Of a DNA stretch of 64,000 nt, positions 1 to 8,532 are shown piece after piece. A model generated the notes under the pieces. It was not told where the DNA came from. It saw nothing but the letters and a program-made list of their open reading frames with translations, and searched no databases. A program made the position numbers and the translations under genes. Within the stretch, counting starts at the first letter, position 1, and every line of letters begins with the position of its first letter. This DNA comes from Sorangium cellulosum. Lineage in GTDB: Bacteria; Myxococcota_A; Polyangia; Polyangiales; Polyangiaceae. The stretch spans positions 2,294,001-2,358,000 of the forward strand of contig NZ_CP012670.1 of assembly GCF_004135735.1 (NCBI RefSeq). The letters are read 5' to 3'.

Positions 1-212
1 ATGCCCTCAAGCAGATCGAGCGTGGCGCCGAGCCGCTCCTGCGTCTCGGTGCGGGCGTCCTCGAAGAAGCCGAATCCGGCGCGCACGATCTCATCCATGA
101 CCCCGAGGCTGCCCTCGACCCAGGTGGTGATCAGGCCCTCTCGCGGATCACTGCTCTGCGCTTGAACTGGTCTGCTGGTGACGCTGGCCTGGCCCGACAA
201 GCTCTCATCCAT
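1..212 (-). CDS. Hypothetical protein, N-terminal 70 residues (runs off left edge)
   Basis: The ATG at 212 has a good ribosome-binding site (AGGAAGGGGG, 6 nt upstream), and the frame stays open to the window edge. The visible part has a polar Ser/Gln/Thr-rich stretch of about 25 residues. A helix-prone segment follows with alternating acidic and hydrophobic residues (GFGFFEDARTETQERLG), somewhat like phasins or other small amphipathic helical proteins, but too short to assign. Codon use fits the neighbours. It is divergent from the next gene, sharing the 213-536 spacer. The function is not recognised. Confidence 0.6.
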   Translation of the reverse strand, partial: MDESLSGQASVTSRPVQAQSSDPREGLITTWVEGSLGVMDEIVRAGFGFFEDARTETQERLGATLDLLEG

Positions 213-536
213 CGTGAACCCCCTTCCTGGATTGGCAGGCCGTTCGCCCGCCGGTGGCAACGACTATCGATCTCCGAAGTCTCGGTCGGGTGATGGCGTG
301 GCAACAAGGGCGTGACTTCCCGTCCATGGCCGGCCCATGGCGTGGCCATGGCACCTCCCCCCAACGGAATGCCCTCGCCGGAGCGCTCTTCCAAGCGCCC
401 ACCGCGTCCCCCCTGACGCCCGCGATTCCCGAAAGAACCTCGCTACAGGTAGGCATCATACCAGAATGGTAAGCTTGCGGCCCCAGGAAGATCCTTAATC
501 CTTGGCAGGTGCCTCCCGGACGGCTAGGGTCCGGAG
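213..536. other. Divergent intergenic spacer, no gene seen
   Basis: This 324-bp spacer separates two divergently transcribed genes and so should hold both promoters. A 72-codon frame at 254-472 has no ribosome-binding site and reads through repeated CCATGG palindromes (around 332-350), so I do not call it a gene. The stretch 440-510 is less GC-rich than its surroundings and is the likeliest promoter region for the rightward gene. No clear -35/-10 pair could be fixed. Confidence 0.4.
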
Positions 537-2591
537 GTGCCGACGAGCAGCGATCGATTCGTGATGGGAACCACGCTGACAACGCTCCTTGCCGCATCCT
601 GCGCATCCTCCAGGGTGCCGCAAAGCGAGGCCCCGTCCGCGCCGCGGGATCCTGGAATGCTGGTCTTCGACCTGCGCGAAGGCGACATTCACAACCACTT
701 TTTCCGTCGTGGCAGCGTCGCTGCGCACGTCCTCACGAGGTCGGGCGCGTCCCCGCGGCTCATCGTCGCTTTTCCGGCAGGGAACATGGGAATCGCGGCG
801 TGGTTCGACAACGCGGCGGCGCGGGCGGAGCTCTCGGTGGAGGGCGGCCTCTCGGGGGTGGAGCAGGCCGACGGGATGCGCGGCGTCTCGGCGCTCCTCA
901 CGAGCACGGCCCCGGCGCTCCGCGTCCGCCGGCTCCTGCTCGGGAGCGTGCGGACGATCCGCGACGTCGGCCGCGACGGCGAGGTCCCGGCCTGGCTCCA
1001 CAGCGCCGTCGAGGTCGGCGACACCCCGCGCGGCGCCTCGATCGCCGCGCGGCGCACCACCCGGGACGGCGAGCACCACCTCGAGCTCCGCGTCGAGGCC
1101 CTGGACGGCACGACCGCCACGCTCGGGGCGGGTGGGCACATCGAGCTCACGGCGGGCCCGAAGGGGCTGCGCGTCCGGGTCACGGCGCTCTCGGACGAGC
1201 CGCCGCTCACGCCGGTGCCCGTCGGCGAGATCGTGACGGAGCGGGCCGGGGACGACGCGCGCCAGCGCCAGGCGCTCGCGTTCCTCACGTACCGCGAGAA
1301 GCTGCTCGCCGGCTCCTGGCGCTTTCTCACGTACTTCGGTCGGGACACGCTGCTCGCGGTGAGGATGCTCCTGCCCGTGCTCGAGCCGGCCGTCGTCGAG
1401 GCGGGCCTCGGCTCGGTGCTCGATCGGCTGAGCCCGACCGGGGAGGTGGCGCACGAGGAGGCGATCGGCGAGCTCGCGGCGCTGCTCCACCTCGAGGCGG
1501 GCCGCACCGAGGGCCTGCGCGAGCCCGTCTACGACTACAAGATGATCGACGACGACTTCCTGCTCGCGCCGCTCGCCGCCGAGTACCTCCTCGGCACCGC
1601 GGCGGGCCGGGAGCGCGCGGCGGCGTTCCTCGCGCGCCGGACGCCGGGCGGGGAGACGTACGCCGAGGCGCTCGCCCGGAACGTGGCGCTCGTCCTGCGC
1701 CTCGCCACCCCGTTCGCCGAGACGCGGGACGTGAAGGCGCTCATCGCGCTCAAGGAGGGCGAGCGGGTGGGGGAGTGGCGCGACAGCGAGGAGGGGCTCG
1801 GGTACGGCCGGATCCCCTTCAACGTGAACGTCGCGCTCGTGCCGGCGGCGCTCCACGCCTCGGCGCGGCTGCTCGCGAGCCCGCTGCTCGGGGCCGACGC
1901 CGAGGGCGCCGGCCGGGCCGAGCGGCTCGCGCGGGCGTGGAAGAGCGCCGGCGCGTTCTTCCGGGTGGAGCTCCCGGAGGACGAGGCGCGGCGGCGCGTG
2001 TCGGCCTACGCGGAGTCGCTCGGCCTGGACCCGGCGCCGGCGCTGTCGTCGCTCTCGGGGACGCTCTCGTTCCCGGCCATCGCGCTCGACGGGGAGGGCG
2101 AGCCCATCCCCGTCATGCACTCCGACGACAGCTTCGTCCTGCTGTTCACGGATCCGCCGCCCGAGGCGCTCGAGGAGATCGCGGGCCGCCTGCTCCGCCC
2201 GTTCCCGGCCGGCCTGCGGACGCCGGTCGGCGTCCTGGTCGCGAACCCCGCGCTCGCGCCCGATCCAGCGCTCCGGGGGCTGTTCACGGCCGCGCACTAC
2301 CACGGCACGGTCACCTGGTCGTGGCAGCAGGCGATGCTCGCCGCCGGCCTCTCGCGGCAGCTCGCGCGCGCCGACCTGCCGCCCCGCGCGCGCGAGGCGC
2401 TGGAGCGCGCGAAGGGGGCGCTCTGGGAGGTGATCCACGCCACGCGCGAGGCGCGCACGTGGGAGCTCTGGAGCTTTGCCCTCGAGGACGGCCGTTACAA
2501 GCTGGTCCCGTTCGGCGCCGAGCGGGCGCATCACGACGAGTCGAACGCCGTGCAGCTCTGGAGCACGGTGTACCTGGCCGTGCACCCCTGA
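537..2591 (+). CDS. Secreted protein with six-hairpin (alpha/alpha)6 glycosidase-like features
   Basis: 684 aa. The GTG start at 537 is preferred over ATG 564 because it gives a signal peptide with a charged N-region (SSDR), a hydrophobic core and a possible weak lipobox ending at Cys22. Residues 250-300 carry a WRFLTYFGRDTLL segment (FGRD at 267-270) that recalls the W-F-GRD motif of glycogen-debranching-type glucosidases and other (alpha/alpha)6-barrel enzymes. Helical, Ala/Leu-rich sequence follows to the end, consistent with that fold. I infer a carbohydrate-active enzyme of unknown substrate, exported to the envelope. It is convergent with the T6SS module, 32 bp from its last gene. Family assignment is tentative. 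Confidence 0.6.
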   Translation: MPTSSDRFVMGTTLTTLLAASCASSRVPQSEAPSAPRDPGMLVFDLREGDIHNHFFRRGSVAAHVLTRSGASPRLIVAFPAGNMGIAAWFDNAAARAELSVEGGLSGVEQADGMRGVSALLTSTAPALRVRRLLLGSVRTIRDVGRDGEVPAWLHSAVEVGDTPRGASIAARRTTRDGEHHLELRVEALDGTTATLGAGGHIELTAGPKGLRVRVTALSDEPPLTPVPVGEIVTERAGDDARQRQALAFLTYREKLLAGSWRFLTYFGRDTLLAVRMLLPVLEPAVVEAGLGSVLDRLSPTGEVAHEEAIGELAALLHLEAGRTEGLREPVYDYKMIDDDFLLAPLAAEYLLGTAAGRERAAAFLARRTPGGETYAEALARNVALVLRLATPFAETRDVKALIALKEGERVGEWRDSEEGLGYGRIPFNVNVALVPAALHASARLLASPLLGADAEGAGRAERLARAWKSAGAFFRVELPEDEARRRVSAYAESLGLDPAPALSSLSGTLSFPAIALDGEGEPIPVMHSDDSFVLLFTDPPPEALEEIAGRLLRPFPAGLRTPVGVLVANPALAPDPALRGLFTAAHYHGTVTWSWQQAMLAAGLSRQLARADLPPRAREALERAKGALWEVIHATREARTWELWSFALEDGRYKLVPFGAERAHHDESNAVQLWSTVYLAVHP

Positions 2592-2623
2592 GCCGCGCTC
2601 GCGGCGGGGCGGGAGCTACCGGC

Positions 2624-3637
2624 TCACGGGGCGTCCTGTGCGCCGAGCTCGATGTCCGGCTGCACGCCGGTCCCCTGGATCGGCTCCCCGCCGGGCAGGA
2701 GCAGCATCGCCGCCGGGGCGAGCCCCGGGGCCCCCGTGGCCGGATCCGGCGCGAGCGTCAGCGCCGTGCCCTTGCCGTACGTGCGCGACCCCGCGACGAC
2801 CGCGCGGCGGTGCCACTTCAGGCAGCCGGCGAAGAGCTCCGCCGCCGACGCCGTCTCGCCGTCCACGAGGAGCCACAGCGGCGCCCGGCACGGCTGCTCG
2901 TGCTGCGCGCGGTACACGGTCTCGTCGCCGTCCGCGTCGAGCGCCCGGCAGAGGACGCTGCCGGGCTCCAGGAACTCCCCCGCGAGCTCCAGGGCGGCCG
3001 TGAGCTCCCCTCCCGGGTTGCCGCGCAGATCGAGCACGAGCGTCTCCAGCCCTTCTTCCTGGAGCGCAGCCACCGCCGTGTGCACCCGCGCCGGCACGTC
3101 CAGAGAGAACCTCCGGAGGCGCAGGTAGCCGACGCCCGGCCCGAGCCAGGCCCGCTCGACGGGGGACGCGCTCCCCGCGGGGTGGAGCGCCTCGAGCAGC
3201 CCGTCGACATCGGCCGGCATCACCGCGCCGGCGGGCCGCGCGTCCCCGGCGCCCCCCGCCCTGTACGTGAGGAAGACGTTGGTCAGGCTCGGCATCACCT
3301 GGAGGCCGAGCATGCAGTTGAAGTTGTTGCCGAGCCTCGGGCTGAGCAGCGATGTCGCGGGGACGAAGTTGATGAGGATCCGCGGATTCCCGACCGTGTG
3401 CCGTCCTTGCCCCATGAACGTCGGGTGCAACGTGCCCAGCTGATCGCCCAGCGTGATCGGGGAGAACGACACCATGTTCAGCGCGGGCATCATCGAGAAC
3501 CACACGTTGAACGAGAACGGGAACATCGTCGCGTTCGGGTGGAAGTTGGGGAAGGGGAACACCCCGAGCGCCGGCGAGAGGCACACGTCCGGAAAGCCGG
3601 CGCTCATGCCGACGCCCTTGTTGTTCGCGGGGAGCAT
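2624..3637 (-). CDS. DUF4150 (PAAR-like) tip protein fused to an S41 serine peptidase; candidate T6SS effector
   Basis: 337 aa. Residues 1-126 are a DUF4150/PAAR-like domain, the family that caps VgrG spikes in type VI secretion. It is Phe/Pro/Asn-rich and ends in NVFLTYR. Residues 140-332 are an S41 (C-terminal-processing protease) core: LDLRGNPGG at 202-210, GETASAAELFAG with the expected nucleophile Ser264, SRTYGKGT with the general base Lys289, and a terminal GVQPDIEL. The Ser-Lys dyad is intact, so the enzyme could be active. No PDZ domain and no signal peptide are present; delivery by the spike would replace export. ATG 3637 follows the upstream DUF3540 stop by 12 bp, and its AGGAGG overlaps that stop (TAGGAGG), which implies coupling. 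No obvious immunity gene adjoins it. Confidence 0.85.
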   Translation of the reverse strand: MLPANNKGVGMSAGFPDVCLSPALGVFPFPNFHPNATMFPFSFNVWFSMMPALNMVSFSPITLGDQLGTLHPTFMGQGRHTVGNPRILINFVPATSLLSPRLGNNFNCMLGLQVMPSLTNVFLTYRAGGAGDARPAGAVMPADVDGLLEALHPAGSASPVERAWLGPGVGYLRLRRFSLDVPARVHTAVAALQEEGLETLVLDLRGNPGGELTAALELAGEFLEPGSVLCRALDADGDETVYRAQHEQPCRAPLWLLVDGETASAAELFAGCLKWHRRAVVAGSRTYGKGTALTLAPDPATGAPGLAPAAMLLLPGGEPIQGTGVQPDIELGAQDAP

Positions 3638-3649
3638 CGCGCCGGCCTC

Positions 3650-4330
3650 CTAGCCCAAGAGGATCTGCTTGCCGTTCACCGTGACCGTCTCCTCGGTCAG
3701 GATCGTGGCGTTCTTCGCCTTCGTGAAGGACGTCTTCTCGACGACCGTGTGCGCCTCGCCCGCGTGCACGCTGAAGAGCGCGCTCACCCGCTGGTACATC
3801 GAGGCGACCTTCTGGACCACGGCGTCGGCGACCATCCGCACCTTGCCCGCCTCGACCTCGAGCTCCGGCCCCCGGATCGCGACGCCCCGGTCCCCGGAGA
3901 GCGAGAGGGCGCCCTCCCGGGCGTGCACCGCCACGTCCCCCGGGAGGGACAGCACCGTCCGGCCCCGGCCGTGCAGCACGCCGATCACGTAGTAGCTCTC
4001 CTCCTTCCCGATGACGAGCAGCGTGTCCTCCAGGGCGGGCTCGTACGGCAGCGCGAGCGCCATCTCGGCGGCCACCGACGGGCCCCCGGGCAGCTCCACC
4101 GTCACCCGGCCCGCCGCCGTCGCCGTGACCCGGCCGGGGCCCAGGTAGTCCCGCGGCGCCGCCAGCGCCCTGCCGAGGAGCGCGTCGTCGGCTCCCGCGG
4201 CGCCGGCCCTCACGAGCCCGATCCTGGGGAGCTCCGCGGCGCGGGCTCGCCTGTCGGGGTCCTCGCACCGCGGCGCGTCCACCGGCACGGCCGCCGCGCG
4301 CTCGCTCTCCTTCATGGCTCCCATCGACAT
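3650..4330 (-). CDS. DUF3540 protein (VgrG-like short spike)
   Basis: 226 aa. The start at ATG 4330 is fixed by AGGAGGAG 3-5 nt upstream. The middle (about 45-120) looks like the OB-fold seen in gp5/VgrG-type proteins (GRVTATAAGRVTVELPGG). The last 100 residues alternate hydrophobic and polar positions like a trimeric beta-helix and end in TEETVTVNGKQILLG. DUF3540 genes typically sit beside DUF2169 and DUF4150 genes in T6SS cargo clusters, as here. I infer a spike or carrier that holds the DUF4150-peptidase at its tip. It has no gp27-like base, so it would have to sit on a VgrG encoded elsewhere. Confidence 0.8.
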   Translation of the reverse strand: MSMGAMKESERAAAVPVDAPRCEDPDRRARAAELPRIGLVRAGAAGADDALLGRALAAPRDYLGPGRVTATAAGRVTVELPGGPSVAAEMALALPYEPALEDTLLVIGKEESYYVIGVLHGRGRTVLSLPGDVAVHAREGALSLSGDRGVAIRGPELEVEAGKVRMVADAVVQKVASMYQRVSALFSVHAGEAHTVVEKTSFTKAKNATILTEETVTVNGKQILLG

Positions 4331-4341
4331 GGCTCCTCCTC

Positions 4342-6084
4342 TCACGATGACGGCCGCCGCTCGGGCGGCCTCCAGGCCTCGGCCTCCAGGCGATCCACGT
4401 CCGTGCGCCTCGCCGTGGCGAGGTTCGCGTCGAGGTAGCGGGTCCTCTCGTCGCGGACGTGATGCAGGTTGGCCCAGTGCAGATCCGCGCCGCTGAGATC
4501 GGCGCCGGAGATGTCTGCGTGGGAGAGATCGGCGTGATGCGCCTTGACGCCCAAAAACAGCGCCTCGGTCGCGCGAGCCTCCATCAGCAGCGACTCCCTG
4601 AGGTCCGCCCCGGCGAGGTTCGCCCCCGTGAGATCGGCCCTCACGAAGATCGCGTTGCGGAGCATGGCTTTCTGGAGCATGGCGCCGGCGAGGACGCTCT
4701 CGCCGAAGAAAGCGGCCTTGGCCATGGCGCCCGACAGCGTGGCGTGCCGCAGGTTCGCTCCCTTGAAGTTCGCGTTGGTCAAGATGGCGCCGTCGAGGCG
4801 CGCGCGCTCCAGGTTGCACTCGGTGAAGTCGCAGTTCGACAGGTTGCAGCCCGCGAGGTTCATCCCCACGAGGTTCCCGAGCACGAAGAAGCACCGCGAG
4901 ATGGACAGGCCCGCGAGCGGCGTCCGGGTCAGGTCCACACCCGAGAAGTCCACGCAATCGAAGATCGCCTTCTCGAAGCAGACGCCCTCGACGAGGGCGG
5001 TCCGCAGCGAGGTCTGCGTCACCAGCGCGCGGGTCAGGTCCGCGCATGTCAGATCGGCCCCTTGCAGCACGCTGCGCACGAGCCGCGCCCCGGTCAGGTT
5101 GGCGCCGGAGAGATCGGCCTCGGTGAAGACCATCATCTCGAGATCCTGACCCGACAGGTCCACGCCGGGCAGGCGCGCCTTGTACAGCATGCACGACCTC
5201 AGCGTCGCGCCGCGGAAGTCCGCGCCGGTGAGGTCGCACCCGGCGAGCATCGTCTGGTCGAGCGTCGCGCCCCGGAAGCTCACGCCCCGGAGGTTCGTGC
5301 CCTGGAGCGACGAGAGCGTGAGATCGGCGCCCTCGAAGCTCACCCCGGCGAAGTCCATGTCCTCCAGCGCCGCGCCGGCGAGGTTCGCCCCGGAGAGATC
5401 GAGCGCCCCGAGGAGCGCGCCGTCGAACACGGTCTTCGTGAGCTTCTTCGGGAGCGCGGCGTCCCGCAGATCGGCCTTGATGAGCACCACCGTGTCGAGC
5501 TCGGCGCCCGTCAGGTCGGCGCGCCTCAGGTTCGCCTCGGTGAACGTCGAGCCGTCGATCCGCGCCCGCGTCAGCGTGGCGCCCGACAGATCCGCCCTCG
5601 TGAACGACGCGTCCGAGAGGGTCGCGCCGTCGAGCTTCGCGCCCGACAGGTCGGCGCGGTCGAGCCGCACGCCCGACAGCGTCGCGCTCGACAGCGTCGC
5701 CCCCGCGAGCCTCGACTCGGCGAGGTTGGCGCCCTTGAGCCGCGCGCCGGTCAGGTTCGCGCCGCGGAGCTCGCCCCGGATCACGCGGGTCTCCGTCAGG
5801 CTCGCGCCGGAGAGGTCGGCGTCCGACAGATCGCTCTGGAGGAAGACCGTCCCCTCGAGATCGGCGCCCGACAGGCTCGCGCCGCGGAGGGCGCACCAGG
5901 CGATCTCGGCGCCGCGGAGGTCGGCCCCGGACAGGTCCGCGCCGTCGAGCTGCAGCCGGCCGAGCTTCGCGCCGCGCAGATCGGCCTTGCGCAGCGCGAC
6001 GCCTCGCAGATCGAGATCGCCGAGCGCCACGCCCGCGAGCGACCGGCCGGATTGAACCAGCGCCTCGAGCTCGTCCGGGGTCAC
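4342..6084 (-). CDS. Pentapeptide-repeat protein, about 100 repeats
   Basis: 580 aa starting at GTG 6084, which overlaps the upstream stop as GTGA. Residues from about 15 to 555 are almost continuous A(D/N)LXX pentapeptides (for example GADLSGADLRG), which form a right-handed quadrilateral beta-helix in known structures. A short charged tail follows. Well over 100 pentapeptides is long for the superfamily. Position between DUF2169-pentapeptide and DUF3540 genes implies a role in loading or scaffolding T6SS cargo rather than the DNA-mimic role of Qnr/MfpA proteins. No catalytic domain is visible. Confidence 0.85.
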   Translation of the reverse strand: MTPDELEALVQSGRSLAGVALGDLDLRGVALRKADLRGAKLGRLQLDGADLSGADLRGAEIAWCALRGASLSGADLEGTVFLQSDLSDADLSGASLTETRVIRGELRGANLTGARLKGANLAESRLAGATLSSATLSGVRLDRADLSGAKLDGATLSDASFTRADLSGATLTRARIDGSTFTEANLRRADLTGAELDTVVLIKADLRDAALPKKLTKTVFDGALLGALDLSGANLAGAALEDMDFAGVSFEGADLTLSSLQGTNLRGVSFRGATLDQTMLAGCDLTGADFRGATLRSCMLYKARLPGVDLSGQDLEMMVFTEADLSGANLTGARLVRSVLQGADLTCADLTRALVTQTSLRTALVEGVCFEKAIFDCVDFSGVDLTRTPLAGLSISRCFFVLGNLVGMNLAGCNLSNCDFTECNLERARLDGAILTNANFKGANLRHATLSGAMAKAAFFGESVLAGAMLQKAMLRNAIFVRADLTGANLAGADLRESLLMEARATEALFLGVKAHHADLSHADISGADLSGADLHWANLHHVRDERTRYLDANLATARRTDVDRLEAEAWRPPERRPSS

Positions 6085-8507
6085 AGGCCGCGCTCCAGGG
6101 TCGACTTCTTGAGGTTCGCCCCCCTGAAATCGCAGCCGGATCCCGAGGTCTGGTAGAGCTTGGCGTCGTAGAGGCTCGCGTCGACGAACCTGGCCTCGGC
6201 GACGAGCGCCTTGCCCAGATCCGCGTCGAAGAGGTTCGCCCGCGTGAAATCGGCCCGCGTGAGGTTCGCCCGATCGAGCCGGGCGCGCCGCAGGTTGGCC
6301 CCGAAGAAGAGCGCCCCTTCGGCGCTGGCCTCCGAGAACAGGGCGCTGGTCAGCACGGCATGGCTGAAATCGGCGCCCGTGAGGGTCGCGCCCATCCACA
6401 CGCCAGAGTCGCCGCGCGCGTCCGTGAAGACCGCCTGGCTCAGGTCCGAGCCGGCGAAGCTCGTGCCGCTGAGGGTCGCGCCCGCGAACGTGGCGGACGC
6501 CGCGTTGCACTTGGAGACGAAGCAGCGGGTCAGCGAGGCCTGGGACAGATCCGCGCGCTCGAGCACGGTGCTCTCCAGGTACGCCGTGTGCCACCGCGCT
6601 CCCCTCGCCGCGGCCCCGGTCATGTCCGCCCGCGAGAGGACGAGCTGCGCCCCCTGGCTCCCGGAGAGATCGGCCCCCAGGAGGCGCGCGGCGTCGAACG
6701 AGGCGCCCTCCAGCGTGGCGCCGCGGAAGAGCGCGCCCTCTGCCCGCGCGCCCTGGAGCGTCGCGAGGCTCAGGTCCGCGTCCGTGAAGTCCGCCTCGCG
6801 CACGTCGGCCTCGAAGAGCACGGCCTTCTGGAGGTTCGCGCGCGCGAGCCTGGCTCCCCGGAGGTTCGCGCCCGTGAGGATGGCGCCGTTCAGGTTCGCG
6901 CCTGTCAGATCCTGACCGCTCAGATCCCGGTCGCTCAGATCCTGCCCCGACAGGTCGCACCCCGGCCCGAGCTTCTCCGGCTCGGGCGGGGCGGCCGGAG
7001 AGAGGCCCATGGAGGCCAGCTTCGGATCGGCGAGGAGCTTGTCCCACGCCGCGAGCGCCGGGACCGGGGTGCCGCGCGCCGTCGCGAGCGCCCTGGCCTC
7101 CTCCACCGCCCGCGCGACGCTCCGGAAGGCGATCCGGAGCTGCGCGTCCGTCACCCCGGGCGACGCGCCCGGGCTCAGCGGGGGGAGGCCGTGGGACGCC
7201 TTCGGCAGGCTGCGGAGCGCCTCGGCGATGGCCTCGCCGACGACCTTCCCCCCGGTCAGCGCGAGGCCCGACAGCGCCGCCATCGCGCGGCGGAGCCTGT
7301 CCTGCTGCGGCTTCGCGACGTCTCCGAGCCGCGCCTTGAGCAGCGCGGACAGCGGATCGAGCCCCGGCGCGTCGGGCGGCGCCGCCTCGGCGCCCCTCTG
7401 TTGCAGCGCGAGGAGCGCCCGCCATTCCTCCTTGTGCTCCGGCAGGAGCTGCTCCTCGATCTCGAGCGGATCGGCCTCGAAGCGGCGGAGGATGTCCCGG
7501 TAGTGCGCCTCGGGCAGCGGCGGATCGGCGAGCGCCTCGGAGGCGACGAGCGTGTTGTAGCGCGAGACGTCGTCGTCCTGGACCTCCACCAGGCCTCGCC
7601 AGGTGAGGAACAAGGCCTCGTTGTCCAGATCGGCGAACAGCGTGTCGAGCTGCATCGGCACCTCCTGGAAACCGCCCTCCGCGTCGCTCACGAAGACGCG
7701 GACGCGGAGCCCCGGCAGGCGCGACCGGAAGACCGCCGCGTCCGGGTGGAGGTTCTGAAACAGGAGCTCCTCGTCGCCGCGCAGGTAGGGGAGCCACTGG
7801 TCGGGCGGCGCCGCGTTGAAATAGGTCCAGTCGAAGTCCTCGGCGTAGTACGGCGCCCGCTCCTTGCGGTACGACGCGCCGTATTTCTTCCCGACCTTGG
7901 CGCGCCGCTCGGGCCGGTTGGGCGACAGGGGGCCGAAGCCCGCGGGGGTCGGGCGGTCCGAGCGCGACAGGAGCAGATCCTCGGGGTGCTCGACGTTGGG
8001 GAGCTCGCGCGTGCCGAAGCCCTTGCCCACCGGGTTGAGCGGGTGTCCCGGGCCTCCGAAGCTGTACCGGTCGCCGAGGGGCATGCGGTCGAAGGGCACC
8101 GGATCGCTCATGGCCGGCCCGAGCAGGCCGTCCATCCAAACGCGATCGCCGACCACGCGCAGGATCTTGGACCAGGACCCGACGCCGAACCGCACCGGGC
8201 ACTCGGTCATGCGCGCCTTGCCCGGCGTGTGGCACGTGCCGCAGAGCAGCACGTCCGCGTGGGGCTTGTAGTCGGCGAGGTCGCTGGCATACAGGCACTC
8301 GCCCGTCTGGTCGTGGTCGTCCTCCTCGAACACGTCGCCCCGCAGCGTCTCCTGCGCGAGCACCGGGTGACCTTCCGGCAGGGCGAGCGGCGCTCCTGGC
8401 TTGAGCGTGAGCTTCGCCCGGACGATCAGGGTCATCTCGGGCTGGGGCGGCCTCCGGGAGGTGAGCTTCTGGCCGAAGAGAAAGGGGGTGAGGTTCTTGT
8501 TCGCCAT
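6081..8507 (-). CDS. DUF2169 and pentapeptide-repeat protein, T6SS cargo adaptor
   Basis: 808 aa from ATG 8507. Residues 1 to about 330 are a DUF2169 domain (KLTSRRPPQPEMTLIVRAK near the start, and GTCHTPGKARMTECPVRFGVG with CGTCHTPG). A helical, charged linker runs from about 330 to 510. Pentapeptide repeats run from about 515 (CDLSGQDLSDRDLSGQDL) to the end. DUF2169 proteins act as adaptors or chaperones that load effectors on VgrG spikes in Agrobacterium-type T6SS. Fusion to a beta-helix is common in delta-proteobacteria. The stop overlaps the next start (GTGA), implying translational coupling. The ribosome-binding site at the start is weak. Confidence 0.85.
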   Translation of the reverse strand: MANKNLTPFLFGQKLTSRRPPQPEMTLIVRAKLTLKPGAPLALPEGHPVLAQETLRGDVFEEDDHDQTGECLYASDLADYKPHADVLLCGTCHTPGKARMTECPVRFGVGSWSKILRVVGDRVWMDGLLGPAMSDPVPFDRMPLGDRYSFGGPGHPLNPVGKGFGTRELPNVEHPEDLLLSRSDRPTPAGFGPLSPNRPERRAKVGKKYGASYRKERAPYYAEDFDWTYFNAAPPDQWLPYLRGDEELLFQNLHPDAAVFRSRLPGLRVRVFVSDAEGGFQEVPMQLDTLFADLDNEALFLTWRGLVEVQDDDVSRYNTLVASEALADPPLPEAHYRDILRRFEADPLEIEEQLLPEHKEEWRALLALQQRGAEAAPPDAPGLDPLSALLKARLGDVAKPQQDRLRRAMAALSGLALTGGKVVGEAIAEALRSLPKASHGLPPLSPGASPGVTDAQLRIAFRSVARAVEEARALATARGTPVPALAAWDKLLADPKLASMGLSPAAPPEPEKLGPGCDLSGQDLSDRDLSGQDLTGANLNGAILTGANLRGARLARANLQKAVLFEADVREADFTDADLSLATLQGARAEGALFRGATLEGASFDAARLLGADLSGSQGAQLVLSRADMTGAAARGARWHTAYLESTVLERADLSQASLTRCFVSKCNAASATFAGATLSGTSFAGSDLSQAVFTDARGDSGVWMGATLTGADFSHAVLTSALFSEASAEGALFFGANLRRARLDRANLTRADFTRANLFDADLGKALVAEARFVDASLYDAKLYQTSGSGCDFRGANLKKSTLERGL

Positions 8508-8532
8508 CCGTGGGATTCGCCGCTCGTGGGCG

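Noticed and set aside
254..472. 72-codon frame between the first two genes
   Set aside because: No ribosome-binding site, reads through CCATGG repeats, and lies in a divergent promoter spacer.
537..2591. Immunity protein for the DUF4150-S41 effector
   Set aside because: Convergent, too large, and glycosidase-like; nothing in it resembles a protease inhibitor.
509..4438. Very long frame opposite or across the T6SS module and the glycosidase-like gene
   Set aside because: Arg/Ala/Gly/Pro-rich shadow frame, a by-product of GC-rich codon bias; it overlaps well-supported genes.
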